Shown: positions 44,695 through 53,696 of the stretch, in pieces
How positions within the stretch are numbered: position 1 is the first letter of the stretch
Layout: the number at the start of each line of letters is the position of its first letter
DNA from: Paenibacillus sp. FSL R5-0345
Lineage (GTDB): Bacteria > Bacillota > Bacilli > Paenibacillales > Paenibacillaceae
Length of the DNA stretch: 64,000 nt
Assembly (NCBI RefSeq): GCF_000758585.1
Contig: NZ_CP009281.1
Span: 4,278,001-4,342,000, forward strand
Reading direction: 5' to 3'
Translations under genes and position numbers: made by a program
The notes under the pieces: model-generated
What the model saw: only the letters and a program-made list of their open reading frames with translations
Database searches by the model: none
What the model was told of the DNA's origin: nothing

Positions 44695-45166
44695 AATCCA
44701 TAAGTTTCTCATAAAATACTAAAGTTAATTTATCGTTTATTACCTTTGTTTCTTCCGTTCGTTTATACCCTACCTTTTCATATAAATAGCAGTTCCTCTG
44801 CTCTTGTTCAATACTATCCAGCTCCCACTTTTTTGCATCGCTATATCTCTGTTCAATGATTGCAAAAACCTGCTGGGCAATCCCCATTCCCTGGTATTCT
44901 GGCATAATAAATATGGGGCTGACACGATAAGTTTTATTCTCCTTTTTAACGATTCGGACCCCACCCACAGCAATATCAGAATTCTTAATCATATAATAAT
45001 CTGTAAAAGACTGATTAATTCGGTTTCTCATTTGTTCTACAGACTCATTGGCTGGGCTCGTTTCATAATCCTTATATTTCTCCAGCAATGGCATAAAGGC
45101 TTTGACTTGCATTTGATGAATAAATTCTGCATCACTTACGCCTGCTTTACATAAAGAAATTCCCAT
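44693..45166 (-). CDS. GNAT-family N-acetyltransferase
   Basis: About 157 residues. Acetyl-CoA loop PEYQGMGIAQQVF, preceded by YRVSPIFIMPEYQG, and LYEKVGYKRTEET at the C-terminus. ATG 45166 (MGISLCKAG) has GAAGGGG upstream; the open frame reaches 111 nt further and overlaps the next gene's end without a start signal. Substrate unknown. Confidence 0.82.
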   Translation of the reverse strand: MGISLCKAGVSDAEFIHQMQVKAFMPLLEKYKDYETSPANESVEQMRNRINQSFTDYYMIKNSDIAVGGVRIVKKENKTYRVSPIFIMPEYQGMGIAQQVFAIIEQRYSDAKKWELDSIEQEQRNCYLYEKVGYKRTEETKVINDKLTLVFYEKLMD

Positions 45167-45206
45167 GAAATTTGTCCCCTTCAAATATTTCCTAATATAA
45201 AGACCA

Positions 45207-45476
45207 TCAGATATTCTTTTTATCACCCGATTTAGAGGAATCTCTAAAAGAGCCCGAAATGCCCGTAAAAAGTCCAATTATACCAATAAACATTCCTATC
45301 CCGCGACCGTCCTCATAGGCTAATATCACAACTGCTCCAAATAATGTGGTGTGAAGGCCAAAAAGTTGAGTTTGTAGCACACTAGGTCGGATAAAATCTA
45401 ATAATGCTCCTGCGTGAAACATTACCGTAACTAACACAACTAGGGCGGTTAAAATCAATAATCCTAAATTTAGCAT
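45207..45476 (-). CDS. Small membrane protein, function unknown
   Basis: 89 residues with three hydrophobic segments at about 2-22, 35-53 and 58-74, then a charged tail (SFRDSSKSGDKKN). No family recognised. It lies between the DUF421 gene (36 nt upstream) and a GNAT gene, same strand. ATG start preceded by GGAGGTTATC. Confidence 0.65.
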   Translation of the reverse strand: MLNLGLLILTALVVLVTVMFHAGALLDFIRPSVLQTQLFGLHTTLFGAVVILAYEDGRGIGMFIGIIGLFTGISGSFRDSSKSGDKKNI

Positions 45477-45511
45477 GATAACCTCCGTTAGAATATTATT
45501 AACAACAAGGT

Positions 45512-46174
45512 TTATCGTTTGTTTTTAGGTATGATATAGAGCGACCCGTCTTCCTTGTATTCAGCATAAGCAATATCCTCAATGCGTTTATAACCTTGCT
45601 CCTCGATCCATTCGTGGATCAGCATCTTATTCATCGGTCTGCCACGCATGGAATCTTCCAGTAGCCTGCCCTTATCTATAATTGTAATAGAAAAATCAGA
45701 AGACTGCTCCGGCTGCCCATCTTCAGACTTGCGCATAACCGACAAAGAACCGTTCGTTTCAAGCAAAGCATACTTTACTTCACTTAGAGAAAATATATTT
45801 TGCTGCCGCAGCATAAACAGCAGTTGGGTAAACTCGATATCATATTTCTCCATCAAATCCTGATTTACTTTACCATCGTCGATTAGCAACACTGTCCGAC
45901 CTTCCGCCATGTTCCCGAACTTCACAAAATGGGTAGTCGCCTTTTCAAACAAATAAGACAAAGCGGTCCAGACGAATAGAGCAAACAGCAGCTGCCAGAT
46001 CTTCACCTCATCATCGTATATCGTATTACCTACAATCTCACTTAAAATCAATGATGACAGGAAATCGAGTGGTGTCAATTGGCTAAGCGTCTTGCGGCCA
46101 GTAATAAAGGTAATAATCCACAAACCAAAGAAGCTGATGATCAGTTTGACACCTATAGTTATAAAAACCTCCAT
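45512..46174 (-). CDS. DUF421 (YetF-like) membrane protein
   Basis: About 220 residues. Three N-terminal membrane segments (IISFFGLWIITFITGRK, LDFLSSLILSEIVGN, LLFALFVWTALSYLF) are followed by a soluble domain with FTQLLFMLRQQNIFSLSEVK, the hallmark of DUF421. Members are found in sporulating bacteria and some are needed in the spore membrane (family knowledge). ATG 46174 has TCAGGAGGTGCGGCT upstream. Confidence 0.9.
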   Translation of the reverse strand: MEVFITIGVKLIISFFGLWIITFITGRKTLSQLTPLDFLSSLILSEIVGNTIYDDEVKIWQLLFALFVWTALSYLFEKATTHFVKFGNMAEGRTVLLIDDGKVNQDLMEKYDIEFTQLLFMLRQQNIFSLSEVKYALLETNGSLSVMRKSEDGQPEQSSDFSITIIDKGRLLEDSMRGRPMNKMLIHEWIEEQGYKRIEDIAYAEYKEDGSLYIIPKNKR

Positions 46175-46275
46175 AGCCGCACCTCCTGATGGATTAATAC
46201 AGGCTCGTAGCCTTTTTACACAAAATCCATTCATGAGAGGTATTACACTTTCCTAATAAAGGATAAACAGTCCGA

Positions 46276-47514
46276 TTAAGTTGGGATAGTGATAAGAAAC
46301 GTTGTTCCTTTGCCTTTTTCGCTATCGACTTCAATATTTCCTTTTACCTTATCAATGGTACTGTAGACCATTAGCATTCCCAGTCCTGTTCCTTCTGCTT
46401 TGGTAGAATAATACGGCTTACCTAGACGTGATATTTCTTCCTTAGTCATTCCAATGCCAGTATCTCGAATACTGATGATAATATTTTGTTTTTTTTCCGA
46501 AATATCAATGAACAGGGTGCCGCCTTCTTTTTCTTTCATGGCTTCAATTCCGTTTTTATAAAGATTAATTAGACATTGCTGTATTTGGTTCCGATCATAG
46601 TTTTTTTTTAACGAATTATTAAAACTAAATTTGACCTCTACTTTGTGCATAGTGGCATAAGGCATGATGATATTTTTAGTATATTCAGACTCCGCCTTCA
46701 TATTAGAATAAACCATATTTTCGGACTGTGGCTTGGCAAAAGAGAGATAATCACTCACGATTTTTTCAGCCCTCTGTAGTTCTAGCAGAGATAGTTCTAC
46801 GTATTGTTTTTCCTCTCGGGTGATCGAATTAGATTTATTCAACAGTTGTAAAAAACCGCTGGTCACTGTAAGTGGATTTCTTATTTCATGTGATACACTA
46901 GCCGCTAGCTCGCTGACGACATTTAATCTTTCAGAATGCATAATTCGGTCGCGATTCTTAATATTAGTAATTATCTTTTCTATTAGAATCATATTGATAC
47001 TCATCACCCCGGCATGCGTCGTAAAGGCATTTAAGGTGAGAATCCAGAATTCCCTATTTAAACTTCCCTGTGTTAAACCTAATGTAATTAGGTAAAATCC
47101 CATCGTCAGAAAAGAGATGCTCGTTGCCGCGATGATGCGACCTTTCGACTCTAATTTTAAGAACCTTTTACTATATAGTGGGACCAGGATCAGGATTGTG
47201 GTGGCAAAAAGAAAGGATTGTAACGTCCCCTCTCCCCCCACATAGAATCGATAGATATTTAAAAGGATATATAGCGGCAGAACGTTCTTGTACCCGCCAA
47301 AAAGAGCCACAATAATAAATGGGACATATCTCAAATCAAAAATAAAGCCAATATCGAGTTTAAACGGTTTAGCAATACAAAGACACATGGTCACTGCCGA
47401 CAATAGAACTAGAATCTTACTATTATAAGCAAAAGCTCGATTCTCAAAGAAAATTAGAAACATTAAGATTGGAAACAATAAAAACAAGAAATTCAAAAGC
47501 AAAGTCTCAAACAA
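46276..47514 (-). CDS. Membrane histidine kinase, KinB-like (5TM-LYT type)
   Basis: 412 residues. Five to six N-terminal membrane helices to about residue 180, containing the 5TM-LYT region (YILLNIYRFYVGGEGT), precede HisKA with His209 in SVSHEIRNPLT and the ATPase domain (NLYKNGIEAM, DTGIGM, GTGLGMLM). The layout matches KinB/LytS-type sporulation kinases. No response regulator is adjacent, so it is an orphan and may feed Spo0F. Confidence 0.87.
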   Translation of the reverse strand: MFETLLLNFLFLLFPILMFLIFFENRAFAYNSKILVLLSAVTMCLCIAKPFKLDIGFIFDLRYVPFIIVALFGGYKNVLPLYILLNIYRFYVGGEGTLQSFLFATTILILVPLYSKRFLKLESKGRIIAATSISFLTMGFYLITLGLTQGSLNREFWILTLNAFTTHAGVMSINMILIEKIITNIKNRDRIMHSERLNVVSELAASVSHEIRNPLTVTSGFLQLLNKSNSITREEKQYVELSLLELQRAEKIVSDYLSFAKPQSENMVYSNMKAESEYTKNIIMPYATMHKVEVKFSFNNSLKKNYDRNQIQQCLINLYKNGIEAMKEKEGGTLFIDISEKKQNIIISIRDTGIGMTKEEISRLGKPYYSTKAEGTGLGMLMVYSTIDKVKGNIEVDSEKGKGTTFLITIPT

Positions 47515-47710
47515 AGGATAACTTCCTTTCAGGCTAGTGTTGCTTAAAATAAAGGATAGGACAGCGTGCTGGAAAAATACGCTAAAGTAATATTATAAGT
47601 TAAAGTTCCTCCTATTAACTATGTATTTCTCAACCATTTTTAAAATAATAAAAAAAACACCTGACGGCGTCCTTAGAGGTAAAGTTACAAGCTGAGTACA
47701 TCCGTAATTC

Positions 47711-48105
47711 CATACTCGTATCCGTGTGAGGTTCTGCTTACCAACCGTATAGCCTTTATTTCGATGAAAAAAGCACATATATTAGGGACGGACCACATTG
47801 CACTTATTCCCTAACAACAATCCCATCCCGGGTGAATCAGGGCGAATAACGGCGCTGGCTCGTTACGTTACCTGCGGCACATTGTATTCGGTTTTTCGCA
47901 TACATTTATCCGTAAGCTCGACTAAAACATGCATTTCTGGAGGATATAAGGTCCACTCGGTCCGTTATACATCCCAAAAGAGGCGTGTACTTAATAAAAA
48001 ACAGGGCTCCCCATGGCCAGCAGTTGAATATAGGACCATCCATTGTATTTATTTCACATTTCTCCGCAGTCTCAAAATTTCACAAATTCTTTTATTGCAA
48101 AAAAC
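47711..48105. repeat. Dispersed repeat element, copy B (one 52-bp-type unit)
   Basis: Shares with copy A at 28575-29130, in the same order: GTGAGGTTCTGCTTA, ATTGCACTTATTCCCT, CCCGGGTGA, GAATAACGGCGCTGGCTCGTT, one repeat unit at 47857-47907 ending TTTTTCGCATACATTT, then CATTTCTCCGCAGTCTCAAA near 48057. About 150 bp between the unit and the right flank are unique. The whole 47515-48173 stretch contains no convincing gene. Confidence 0.7.
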
Positions 48106-48173
48106 ATTCAATGGATGCTTTAATGATGCGATGATTTTCTTACTCGTAATTTATTTAACGAATCGAATTATGA

Positions 48174-48923
48174 TTATTTTGTCTTTTGTAAACCTCTTAT
48201 TATGATCGATACAAGCAATATTCCTAAACATCCACCTGTAATAGGCGAAACCACAAGAATACCAATTATATTCTTGCTCGAACTAAAAAGTAACTTCATA
48301 CTGGTTACTGCTATCGCTACAACAACTACTGATGTCCAGAAAATACTTTTTTGTATTGTTGTTACTGTTGGTATCATGGTTACCGTTTCACGATGGCGAT
48401 ACAACGACCTAACTATGATCCAAGTTACCATGAGTAATCCGAATATGGAAAACGAATGCTGCAATATTTTATAAAAAGTGAAATTATAAATCACTATATC
48501 CCTTAATGGGGGAAATTGACCTACAAAGTAACCATTGAAATGTGTAAAACCATCGATGAACACGTGAGTAAAGAAACCAATAATCACAGATATGATGAAC
48601 ACTATCCAGCCCTTAGAGGTCAATCTCCACTTGCTCAAGGTATTGTACGCTCGTTGATCTATATTATAGTTCGAAGGAAGATGCAATATTAATATCTCCT
48701 TAACTAAAAAATGGAAAATTAGTGCAATAATCACACATAGGGGAATTGCCTGTACTAATAATCCTTTTATAGAATGCCCTATACTTTGATGGGGCTCAAG
48801 CATAATAAAATATTCAAAATCAGGTGACATACTTCCCAGAATCAAGCCGGTAGAACTAAAGTATTTTGGTTTCACATTTTTAAAAGGAAGTGCAAAAATA
48901 GGATGAGCAAAAGTGAAAGGCAT
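48174..48923 (-). CDS. DUF4184-family membrane protein
   Basis: 249 residues. The N-terminus MPFTFAHPIFALPFKN and LGSMSPDFEYF are the hallmarks of DUF4184, with about six membrane segments following and HVFIDGFTHFNG in the middle. Conserved His and Asp suggest a membrane metal hydrolase-like role, but the function is unknown. It starts 19 nt after the methyltransferase gene and is cotranscribed with it. Confidence 0.85.
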   Translation of the reverse strand: MPFTFAHPIFALPFKNVKPKYFSSTGLILGSMSPDFEYFIMLEPHQSIGHSIKGLLVQAIPLCVIIALIFHFLVKEILILHLPSNYNIDQRAYNTLSKWRLTSKGWIVFIISVIIGFFTHVFIDGFTHFNGYFVGQFPPLRDIVIYNFTFYKILQHSFSIFGLLMVTWIIVRSLYRHRETVTMIPTVTTIQKSIFWTSVVVVAIAVTSMKLLFSSSKNIIGILVVSPITGGCLGILLVSIIIRGLQKTK

Positions 48924-48942
48924 AACAATCTCCTAGTGTTTA

Positions 48943-49647
48943 TTATATTTTTTTAGCAACAAAGGTTATACAATCTGTTGTCAGTTTTACGGGCTGTCCA
49001 TTTCTATCAATTTGATATTCTAATAATTTTACAAATCGTTGTTTAACTTCCCATCCAGTGTACTGCTGAACTAATAAATCCATCATTCTTTCTGTAGATA
49101 TATTCACTTCGAATATCGGGTCTAGTTCTTGTCCATTTTCAAGGTTTACCTCTTGTATGTTCGATCCGATAATAATGCAATTGATTCCATTTCTTTTAGT
49201 TCCAATAATCATTTCGTTAAGCTTACTTTCCAGAGCTTTTTCCGAACTTATATGTTCCAAGGCAGATACAGCTAAGATAATGTCATATTCCTCTTGATCG
49301 ATAATGAAATATTCAATGTCAGATAGTCTTGTTACAATAAATGGTTCAACTCCAAATTTTCGACTATAACCTTCCAATTTTTCTATGGCCGACTCCAATA
49401 AATCAACACAAACTATCTTCCCATTTCTATTTTTCATGAATTCCGCTATGGCGATACTATTTCTACCAATCCCAGCTCCTAAATCTAATACACTTAAGTA
49501 TTCTTGATCTCTGTATTCTTCTAATAGATCGATTACCGTCTTTACGGGTCTATGTAGCCAGGAACCTGGCTCGAACAAATTATAACTATCGTAACACAAG
49601 TCATGATATCTCTTCTCTTCAGTTCTTATATTCGCTATTCTGTCCAT
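48943..49647 (-). CDS. SAM-dependent methyltransferase (class I)
   Basis: About 234 residues. The SAM-binding motif I is VLDLGAGIGRNSI and the next acidic strand KIVCVDLLESAIEKL; IILAVSALEHISSE is motif post-II. ATG 49647 (MDRIAN) has CGAGGTGTG before it. Substrate unknown. Confidence 0.85.
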   Translation of the reverse strand: MDRIANIRTEEKRYHDLCYDSYNLFEPGSWLHRPVKTVIDLLEEYRDQEYLSVLDLGAGIGRNSIAIAEFMKNRNGKIVCVDLLESAIEKLEGYSRKFGVEPFIVTRLSDIEYFIIDQEEYDIILAVSALEHISSEKALESKLNEMIIGTKRNGINCIIIGSNIQEVNLENGQELDPIFEVNISTERMMDLLVQQYTGWEVKQRFVKLLEYQIDRNGQPVKLTTDCITFVAKKI

Positions 49648-49763
49648 ATCACACCTCGAGCTTTCCTTATTACATATTTTCAACTAAGCATTGTGCGGCG
49701 TTCAAATAAAACCTAAAATACTACATATATAGGTTTTTTTTGATATCACACTATGAACCCCCT

Positions 49764-50591
49764 ATGATAATGAAGGAGATGGTTAACGTAAAGCCTACTC
49801 ATCTACCACATCATAGCTATATCCACGCGACGGAGCTAGCTATTCAATACATGAAGGAGCATCTTGATGAAGAAGTAACCTCAGAGCAACTCGCTCATCT
49901 AGTCGGTTATAGCGCCTATCACTTCACTAGAATATTTAAGAAGGCAACAGGAATTTCACCACGCCAATACTTGTCCGCCTTGCGGATAGAATCTGGTAAA
50001 CAAGCGCTGCTGAAACAACCTTCGTTGCTAACGAAGATTATGCTCTCGATAGGCTTCCGAAGTGCCGGCTCCTTCCATCATCGGTTCAAGCAATTCGTCG
50101 GCCTATCACCTAAGAAGTTTGCAGCCACTTCATCTGAATTATTCTCCCATATGAATCAATATGAACACACACCCTTATCATCTGATATATTGCCATCCTC
50201 ACCACAAATGTGCATTCACTGTCAGCTAGAGACACCACCGGATTTTCGCGGTCTATTATTTATAGGTTTATTTCCACGCCCCATTCCCGATCAGAAACCC
50301 ATCGTCGGTACTGCGCTCAATATGCGCAATCGCGAATGCATATTTACTGATATCTCACCTGGTACGTATTACATACTTGCAGCAGGTATTCCATGGAGTC
50401 GTAATCCTGTTGACTATTTTAAGTTAGATACTTGTTTGCGAGGAAAATTTGATGAACCTGTTGAAGTGACTATTACAACGAAGTTACACGTACAAATCCT
50501 ATTAAGAGATCCGCTCCCGTATGATCCACCAATCGTCGTTAATTTGCCGCTGTTATTGTTTGAGAAATTTAGCCGAAAGCGAGCAAACTAG
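49764..50591 (+). CDS. AraC-family regulator with C-terminal effector-like domain
   Basis: About 275 residues. Here the two HTH motifs are N-terminal (VTSEQLAHLVGYSAYHFTRI and KIMLSIGFRSAGSFHHRFKQ) and a roughly 130-residue domain follows, a reversed order compared with classic AraC. The exact start is uncertain: ATG 49764 is used, TTG 49740 and ATG 49779 are alternatives. It precedes SRPBCC and VOC genes and probably controls them. Confidence 0.83.
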   Translation: MIMKEMVNVKPTHLPHHSYIHATELAIQYMKEHLDEEVTSEQLAHLVGYSAYHFTRIFKKATGISPRQYLSALRIESGKQALLKQPSLLTKIMLSIGFRSAGSFHHRFKQFVGLSPKKFAATSSELFSHMNQYEHTPLSSDILPSSPQMCIHCQLETPPDFRGLLFIGLFPRPIPDQKPIVGTALNMRNRECIFTDISPGTYYILAAGIPWSRNPVDYFKLDTCLRGKFDEPVEVTITTKLHVQILLRDPLPYDPPIVVNLPLLLFEKFSRKRAN

Positions 50592-50664
50592 AAGACTTTA
50601 CAAGCTGATTAATCACATATACTTAATCAAATTGACAGAAATCTTCCTGATAAGAGGTGACCAG

Positions 50665-51126
50665 ATGAGTCTAGTATCACAAATCGTCGTAAACAGTAAT
50701 CTAGATTTGGTATGGAAGGCATGGACTGAAGCGGATCGTCTATCGGAATGGTTTGCACCAGAAGCATTAGTCGAATTGAAGGAAGGCGGGAAATACGAAC
50801 TTTACTTCGATCCTAGCAACAAGCAATCGATGAGTACCGCTGGCTGTAAAATACTTCGGATAGAAGCACCTCATACACTCGTCTTTGAATGGAAAGGTCC
50901 TGATCCGTTCTCTGAAGTCATGAATAAGCCCGCAAATCTAACACAGATTGAGATGAAATTGAAAGCTCTTTCCGATGGTACACTTGTTACGATATGTCAT
51001 TCGGGATGGACAGAATCTGAACCGTCACAAAACGCTAGAAGCTGGCATGAGCAGGCTTGGGCACAGATGCTTTCAAGTCTTAAGAACAAGTTAGAGGCAG
51101 GTCAAGGAATATTGTGCTGTCAATAA
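50665..51126 (+). CDS. SRPBCC (AHSA1/START-like) domain protein
   Basis: About 153 residues. The typical opening SQIVVNSNLDLVWKAWTEADRLSEWF and ILRIEAPHTLVFEWKG are AHSA1 features. It should form a hydrophobic cavity that binds a small ligand. ATG 50665 has AAGAGGTGACCAG before it. Second gene of an AraC-SRPBCC-VOC cassette. Confidence 0.88.
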   Translation: MSLVSQIVVNSNLDLVWKAWTEADRLSEWFAPEALVELKEGGKYELYFDPSNKQSMSTAGCKILRIEAPHTLVFEWKGPDPFSEVMNKPANLTQIEMKLKALSDGTLVTICHSGWTESEPSQNARSWHEQAWAQMLSSLKNKLEAGQGILCCQ

Positions 51127-51180
51127 ATGATCCTATCCCTTATTTGTGCACGTATTCTAACCTATTGGAGGAATAATTAT

Positions 51181-51540
51181 ATGCCTAATATCAGTGTTAT
51201 TTCTATTAACATAGCAGATATGACTGCTGCCATTGATTTCTATTGTAATAAATTAGGATTCGAAATCTCCACCCAATATGATGATTGCCTTGTTAGCTTG
51301 AAGCACGAACCTATCCCGATTGTACTCTGTCAAGTGGAGCTCAATACTCAAGTTCAGTATCCAAGAGAATCACAAGTTGTAATTGGACTCCAAGTCGAGG
51401 ACCTAGTCGCTTCTATTCAGCAATATAAGCTGCTTGGTATCAAAGTGCTATACGATGAACCTCGCGAGTGTCCTCCAGGCATCTATAACGCCATTGAAGA
51501 TCCGTTTGGCAATGTAATTGAACTGTTGGAATATAGCTAA
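51181..51540 (+). CDS. VOC-family (glyoxalase/bleomycin-resistance-like) protein
   Basis: About 119 residues. VOC start ISVISINIADMTAAIDFYCNKLG and the ending DPFGNVIELLEY with the metal-binding Glu are present. Such proteins are metal-dependent or binding-only vicinal oxygen chelates. ATG 51181 has GGAGGAATAATTAT before it. Last gene of the cassette. Confidence 0.88.
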   Translation: MPNISVISINIADMTAAIDFYCNKLGFEISTQYDDCLVSLKHEPIPIVLCQVELNTQVQYPRESQVVIGLQVEDLVASIQQYKLLGIKVLYDEPRECPPGIYNAIEDPFGNVIELLEYS

Positions 51541-51547
51541 TTAGTAT

Positions 51548-51579
51548 AAACCGTTACTAGCATTTTCGAGTAGCGGTTT
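51548..51579 (+). terminator. Terminator after VOC gene
   Basis: AAACCGTTACT/AGTAGCGGTTT with a GCATTTTCG-type loop; T run short (TTTCTCTC). 7 nt beyond the stop. Confidence 0.65.
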
Positions 51580-51699
51580 CTCTCATTGCTTTCAGACATC
51601 AATGCCTGTTCCATCTCCGAACGTGAATTGTGATTTGATACTGCTTCAAAGTAACGATGATTTCACGAAACGGTTCGACATCTCCAAGTGGAAAGCAAA

Positions 51700-52176
51700 T
51701 CAAAGTCGCAATAGGGTCGTTTGCTCGCCTTCAATAATTTCGCCGCTGTCACGGAAGCCGAAGCTTTCATAAAGTCTTTTAGCGGGCAAGTTATCAGCCT
51801 TATAAGAAATCCAGCAATATTGTGCGGGACCTGCTGGTAAGGTGCGGATAAATTCCAAAATTCTTCTCATGGCTTCTCGACCGTATCCCTGATTCTGGTA
51901 TCGTTTATCAATCATTAGTCGCAGGATACAATAGCTATCGTTCACGAATGATGGAACTTCATATCCAGTGATTCCATAAGTCAACATCACAAAACCAACC
52001 GGCTCTTCATCCGCGTAAATCGCAAACGGAATTGGATGACCACCATTGGTTACAAGGACATAACACGAAGCCATACTTGATAAATTGGACGCAACGAAGC
52101 GACGTTGATCATCTGAAACTTCCAGGTTAAAAATGGCACGTCGGTTTTCTAGTGTAATCTTTCTGAGAGTAATCAT
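51700..52176 (-). CDS. GNAT-family N-acetyltransferase (spermidine/diamine-type)
   Basis: 158 residues. Acetyl-CoA loop KRYQNQGYGREAM, then RILEFIRTLP and NLPAKRLYESFGFRDSGE. The layout is like diamine or spermidine N-acetyltransferases (BltD/PaiA-type), but specificity cannot be assured. Confidence 0.85.
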   Translation of the reverse strand: MITLRKITLENRRAIFNLEVSDDQRRFVASNLSSMASCYVLVTNGGHPIPFAIYADEEPVGFVMLTYGITGYEVPSFVNDSYCILRLMIDKRYQNQGYGREAMRRILEFIRTLPAGPAQYCWISYKADNLPAKRLYESFGFRDSGEIIEGEQTTLLRL

Positions 52177-52272
52177 ACTGGGCTTCTCCCTTCATATCTA
52201 AATTATTGAGTTTGGATATTATATCATCAATTCCCATGTTTTGTAGCGATAGTCTGCCCACTAGCTAAAAAA

Positions 52273-52294
52273 GGCTACCGTTCAATCGGTAGCC
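52273..52294 (-). terminator. Terminator after SDR gene
   Basis: Perfect 8-bp stem GGCTACCG/CGGTAGCC with a six-nt loop and TTTTTT on the minus strand, 22 nt past the stop. Confidence 0.88.
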
Positions 52295-52316
52295 AGGATG
52301 AAGTACTTATGTCTTT

Positions 52317-53111
52317 TTATTTTCCTAGAAATCCACCTTCAGATTTTATCACTTGCCCCGTGATCCACTGCGAATCATCACTCGCTAAGAAACTAATGCC
52401 TCTAGCTGCATCTTCTGGCAAGCCGATTCTTCCAATTGGAAACATAGGCAAAAAGTGAGTTTTCATCTCATCTGTTATCCAGCCGGAATCCGTAGGACCC
52501 GGATCAAAACCATTGACTGTGATATGTAGCGGAGCTAAACCAACAGAAAGAGGTTCAATTAATCCGATTAGTGCACCCTTCGTCATTATATAAGCTAGGT
52601 TATCAGGGTCAGGCCCTTTAGAAACCATAAAAATAATCCTACCTGGAGTCCCCTTTGAATGATTCTTTTCGAATCTTCTGGCAAATTCAGTACTGAGTAA
52701 AACCGTGCCTCGATTGTTCACTACATAATGTTGATCTAATGAAGTGATATTCAGGTTCTGATAATTCGTCGGCACACAGTAAGCCGCATTATTAATCAAA
52801 ATCGAAGCCTTTCCTAATGACTCTTCCACCTGATCCATAATCTTTATCGAGATTTCAGGATTGGCAAAATCTGCTTCCATGTGACTCGCCCTGACTCCCA
52901 AGCTTTTCAGTTCTGCACAAAGTTGCTCCGGCCATTCTTTTTCTCCACCATTCCCTTCTGTCTCATCAAAGGGATGCCAATGCGTAAAGAAAATATCCAC
53001 CCCCTGGCTTGCAAGTGAACGGCATATGGCTGTACCGATCCCTGTGGATCTGCTTGCTCCAGTAACGATTGCTATTTTATTATTCAATGAGTTCAACTCT
53101 AGCACCTCCAT
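52317..53111 (-). CDS. Short-chain dehydrogenase/reductase
   Basis: 264 residues. Cofactor loop TGASRSTGIG, the NNAAY structural motif, Ser in IIFMVSKGP and the catalytic YxxxK as AYIMTK. It begins 3 nt after the APS-kinase-like gene's stop, so both are cotranscribed. Ketone or alcohol substrate unknown; C-terminal GQVIKSEGGFLG is typical of FabG-like enzymes. Confidence 0.88.
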   Translation of the reverse strand: MEVLELNSLNNKIAIVTGASRSTGIGTAICRSLASQGVDIFFTHWHPFDETEGNGGEKEWPEQLCAELKSLGVRASHMEADFANPEISIKIMDQVEESLGKASILINNAAYCVPTNYQNLNITSLDQHYVVNNRGTVLLSTEFARRFEKNHSKGTPGRIIFMVSKGPDPDNLAYIMTKGALIGLIEPLSVGLAPLHITVNGFDPGPTDSGWITDEMKTHFLPMFPIGRIGLPEDAARGISFLASDDSQWITGQVIKSEGGFLGK

Positions 53112-53114
53112 TCA

Positions 53115-53645
53115 TTAATTAGGAGGATAGGCATCCGCTCTAATTTTCATAGCTGATTGGCATTGAAGGATTTTCAATACGCATTCATCTATGGAATACT
53201 TATCCGTCTCTACGATCACATCCGGGCAAATAGGCTCTTCATATGGAGAGTCAATACCTGTAAAATGCTTGATTTGTCCGGCTCTTGCTTGTTTATATAG
53301 ACCTTTCGGATCTCTCTCCTCACATACTTCCAGAGGGCATTGCACATAGACTTCCTTGTAGGAATCCCCAATGAGAGAACGGACCTTTTCACGTGTGGAG
53401 CGGTAAGGAGAGATTGAAGCAACAATCACATTCAGGTTCGCATCAAGCAGAATTTTTCCAATCTCACCAATTCTCCTGCCGACTTCCAATCGATCCTCTT
53501 CGCTAAATTGTAAATCCTGATTAATTCCTTTCCTCAATGTATCACCGTCCAGAATGTAGCAGTTCTCAATGTGCTTTTTCAGTTCCTCAGCAAGTGTTGA
53601 TTTACCTGAACCCGATAACCCGGTCAGCCATATCATTTGATTCAT
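53115..53645 (-). CDS. Adenylyl-sulfate kinase (CysC-like)
   Basis: 176 residues, shorter than classical CysC (about 200). P-loop GLSGSGKS at 9-16, DGDTLR, and RDPKGLYKQARAG all match APS kinase. It phosphorylates adenylyl sulfate to PAPS. No sulfate-reduction genes are nearby; the partner is an SDR gene 3 nt downstream, so it may serve a secondary pathway or phosphorylate another substrate (inference). Confidence 0.85.
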   Translation of the reverse strand: MNQMIWLTGLSGSGKSTLAEELKKHIENCYILDGDTLRKGINQDLQFSEEDRLEVGRRIGEIGKILLDANLNVIVASISPYRSTREKVRSLIGDSYKEVYVQCPLEVCEERDPKGLYKQARAGQIKHFTGIDSPYEEPICPDVIVETDKYSIDECVLKILQCQSAMKIRADAYPPN

Positions 53646-53696
53646 TAATACGTACCTCTTCCTGCTTAATTCTATTGTTAAAAATCCCTTGTATAG

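Noticed and set aside
47593..47778. Small minus-strand frame upstream of the KinB-like gene
   Set aside because: No ribosome site or family likeness; it extends into the dispersed repeat flank.
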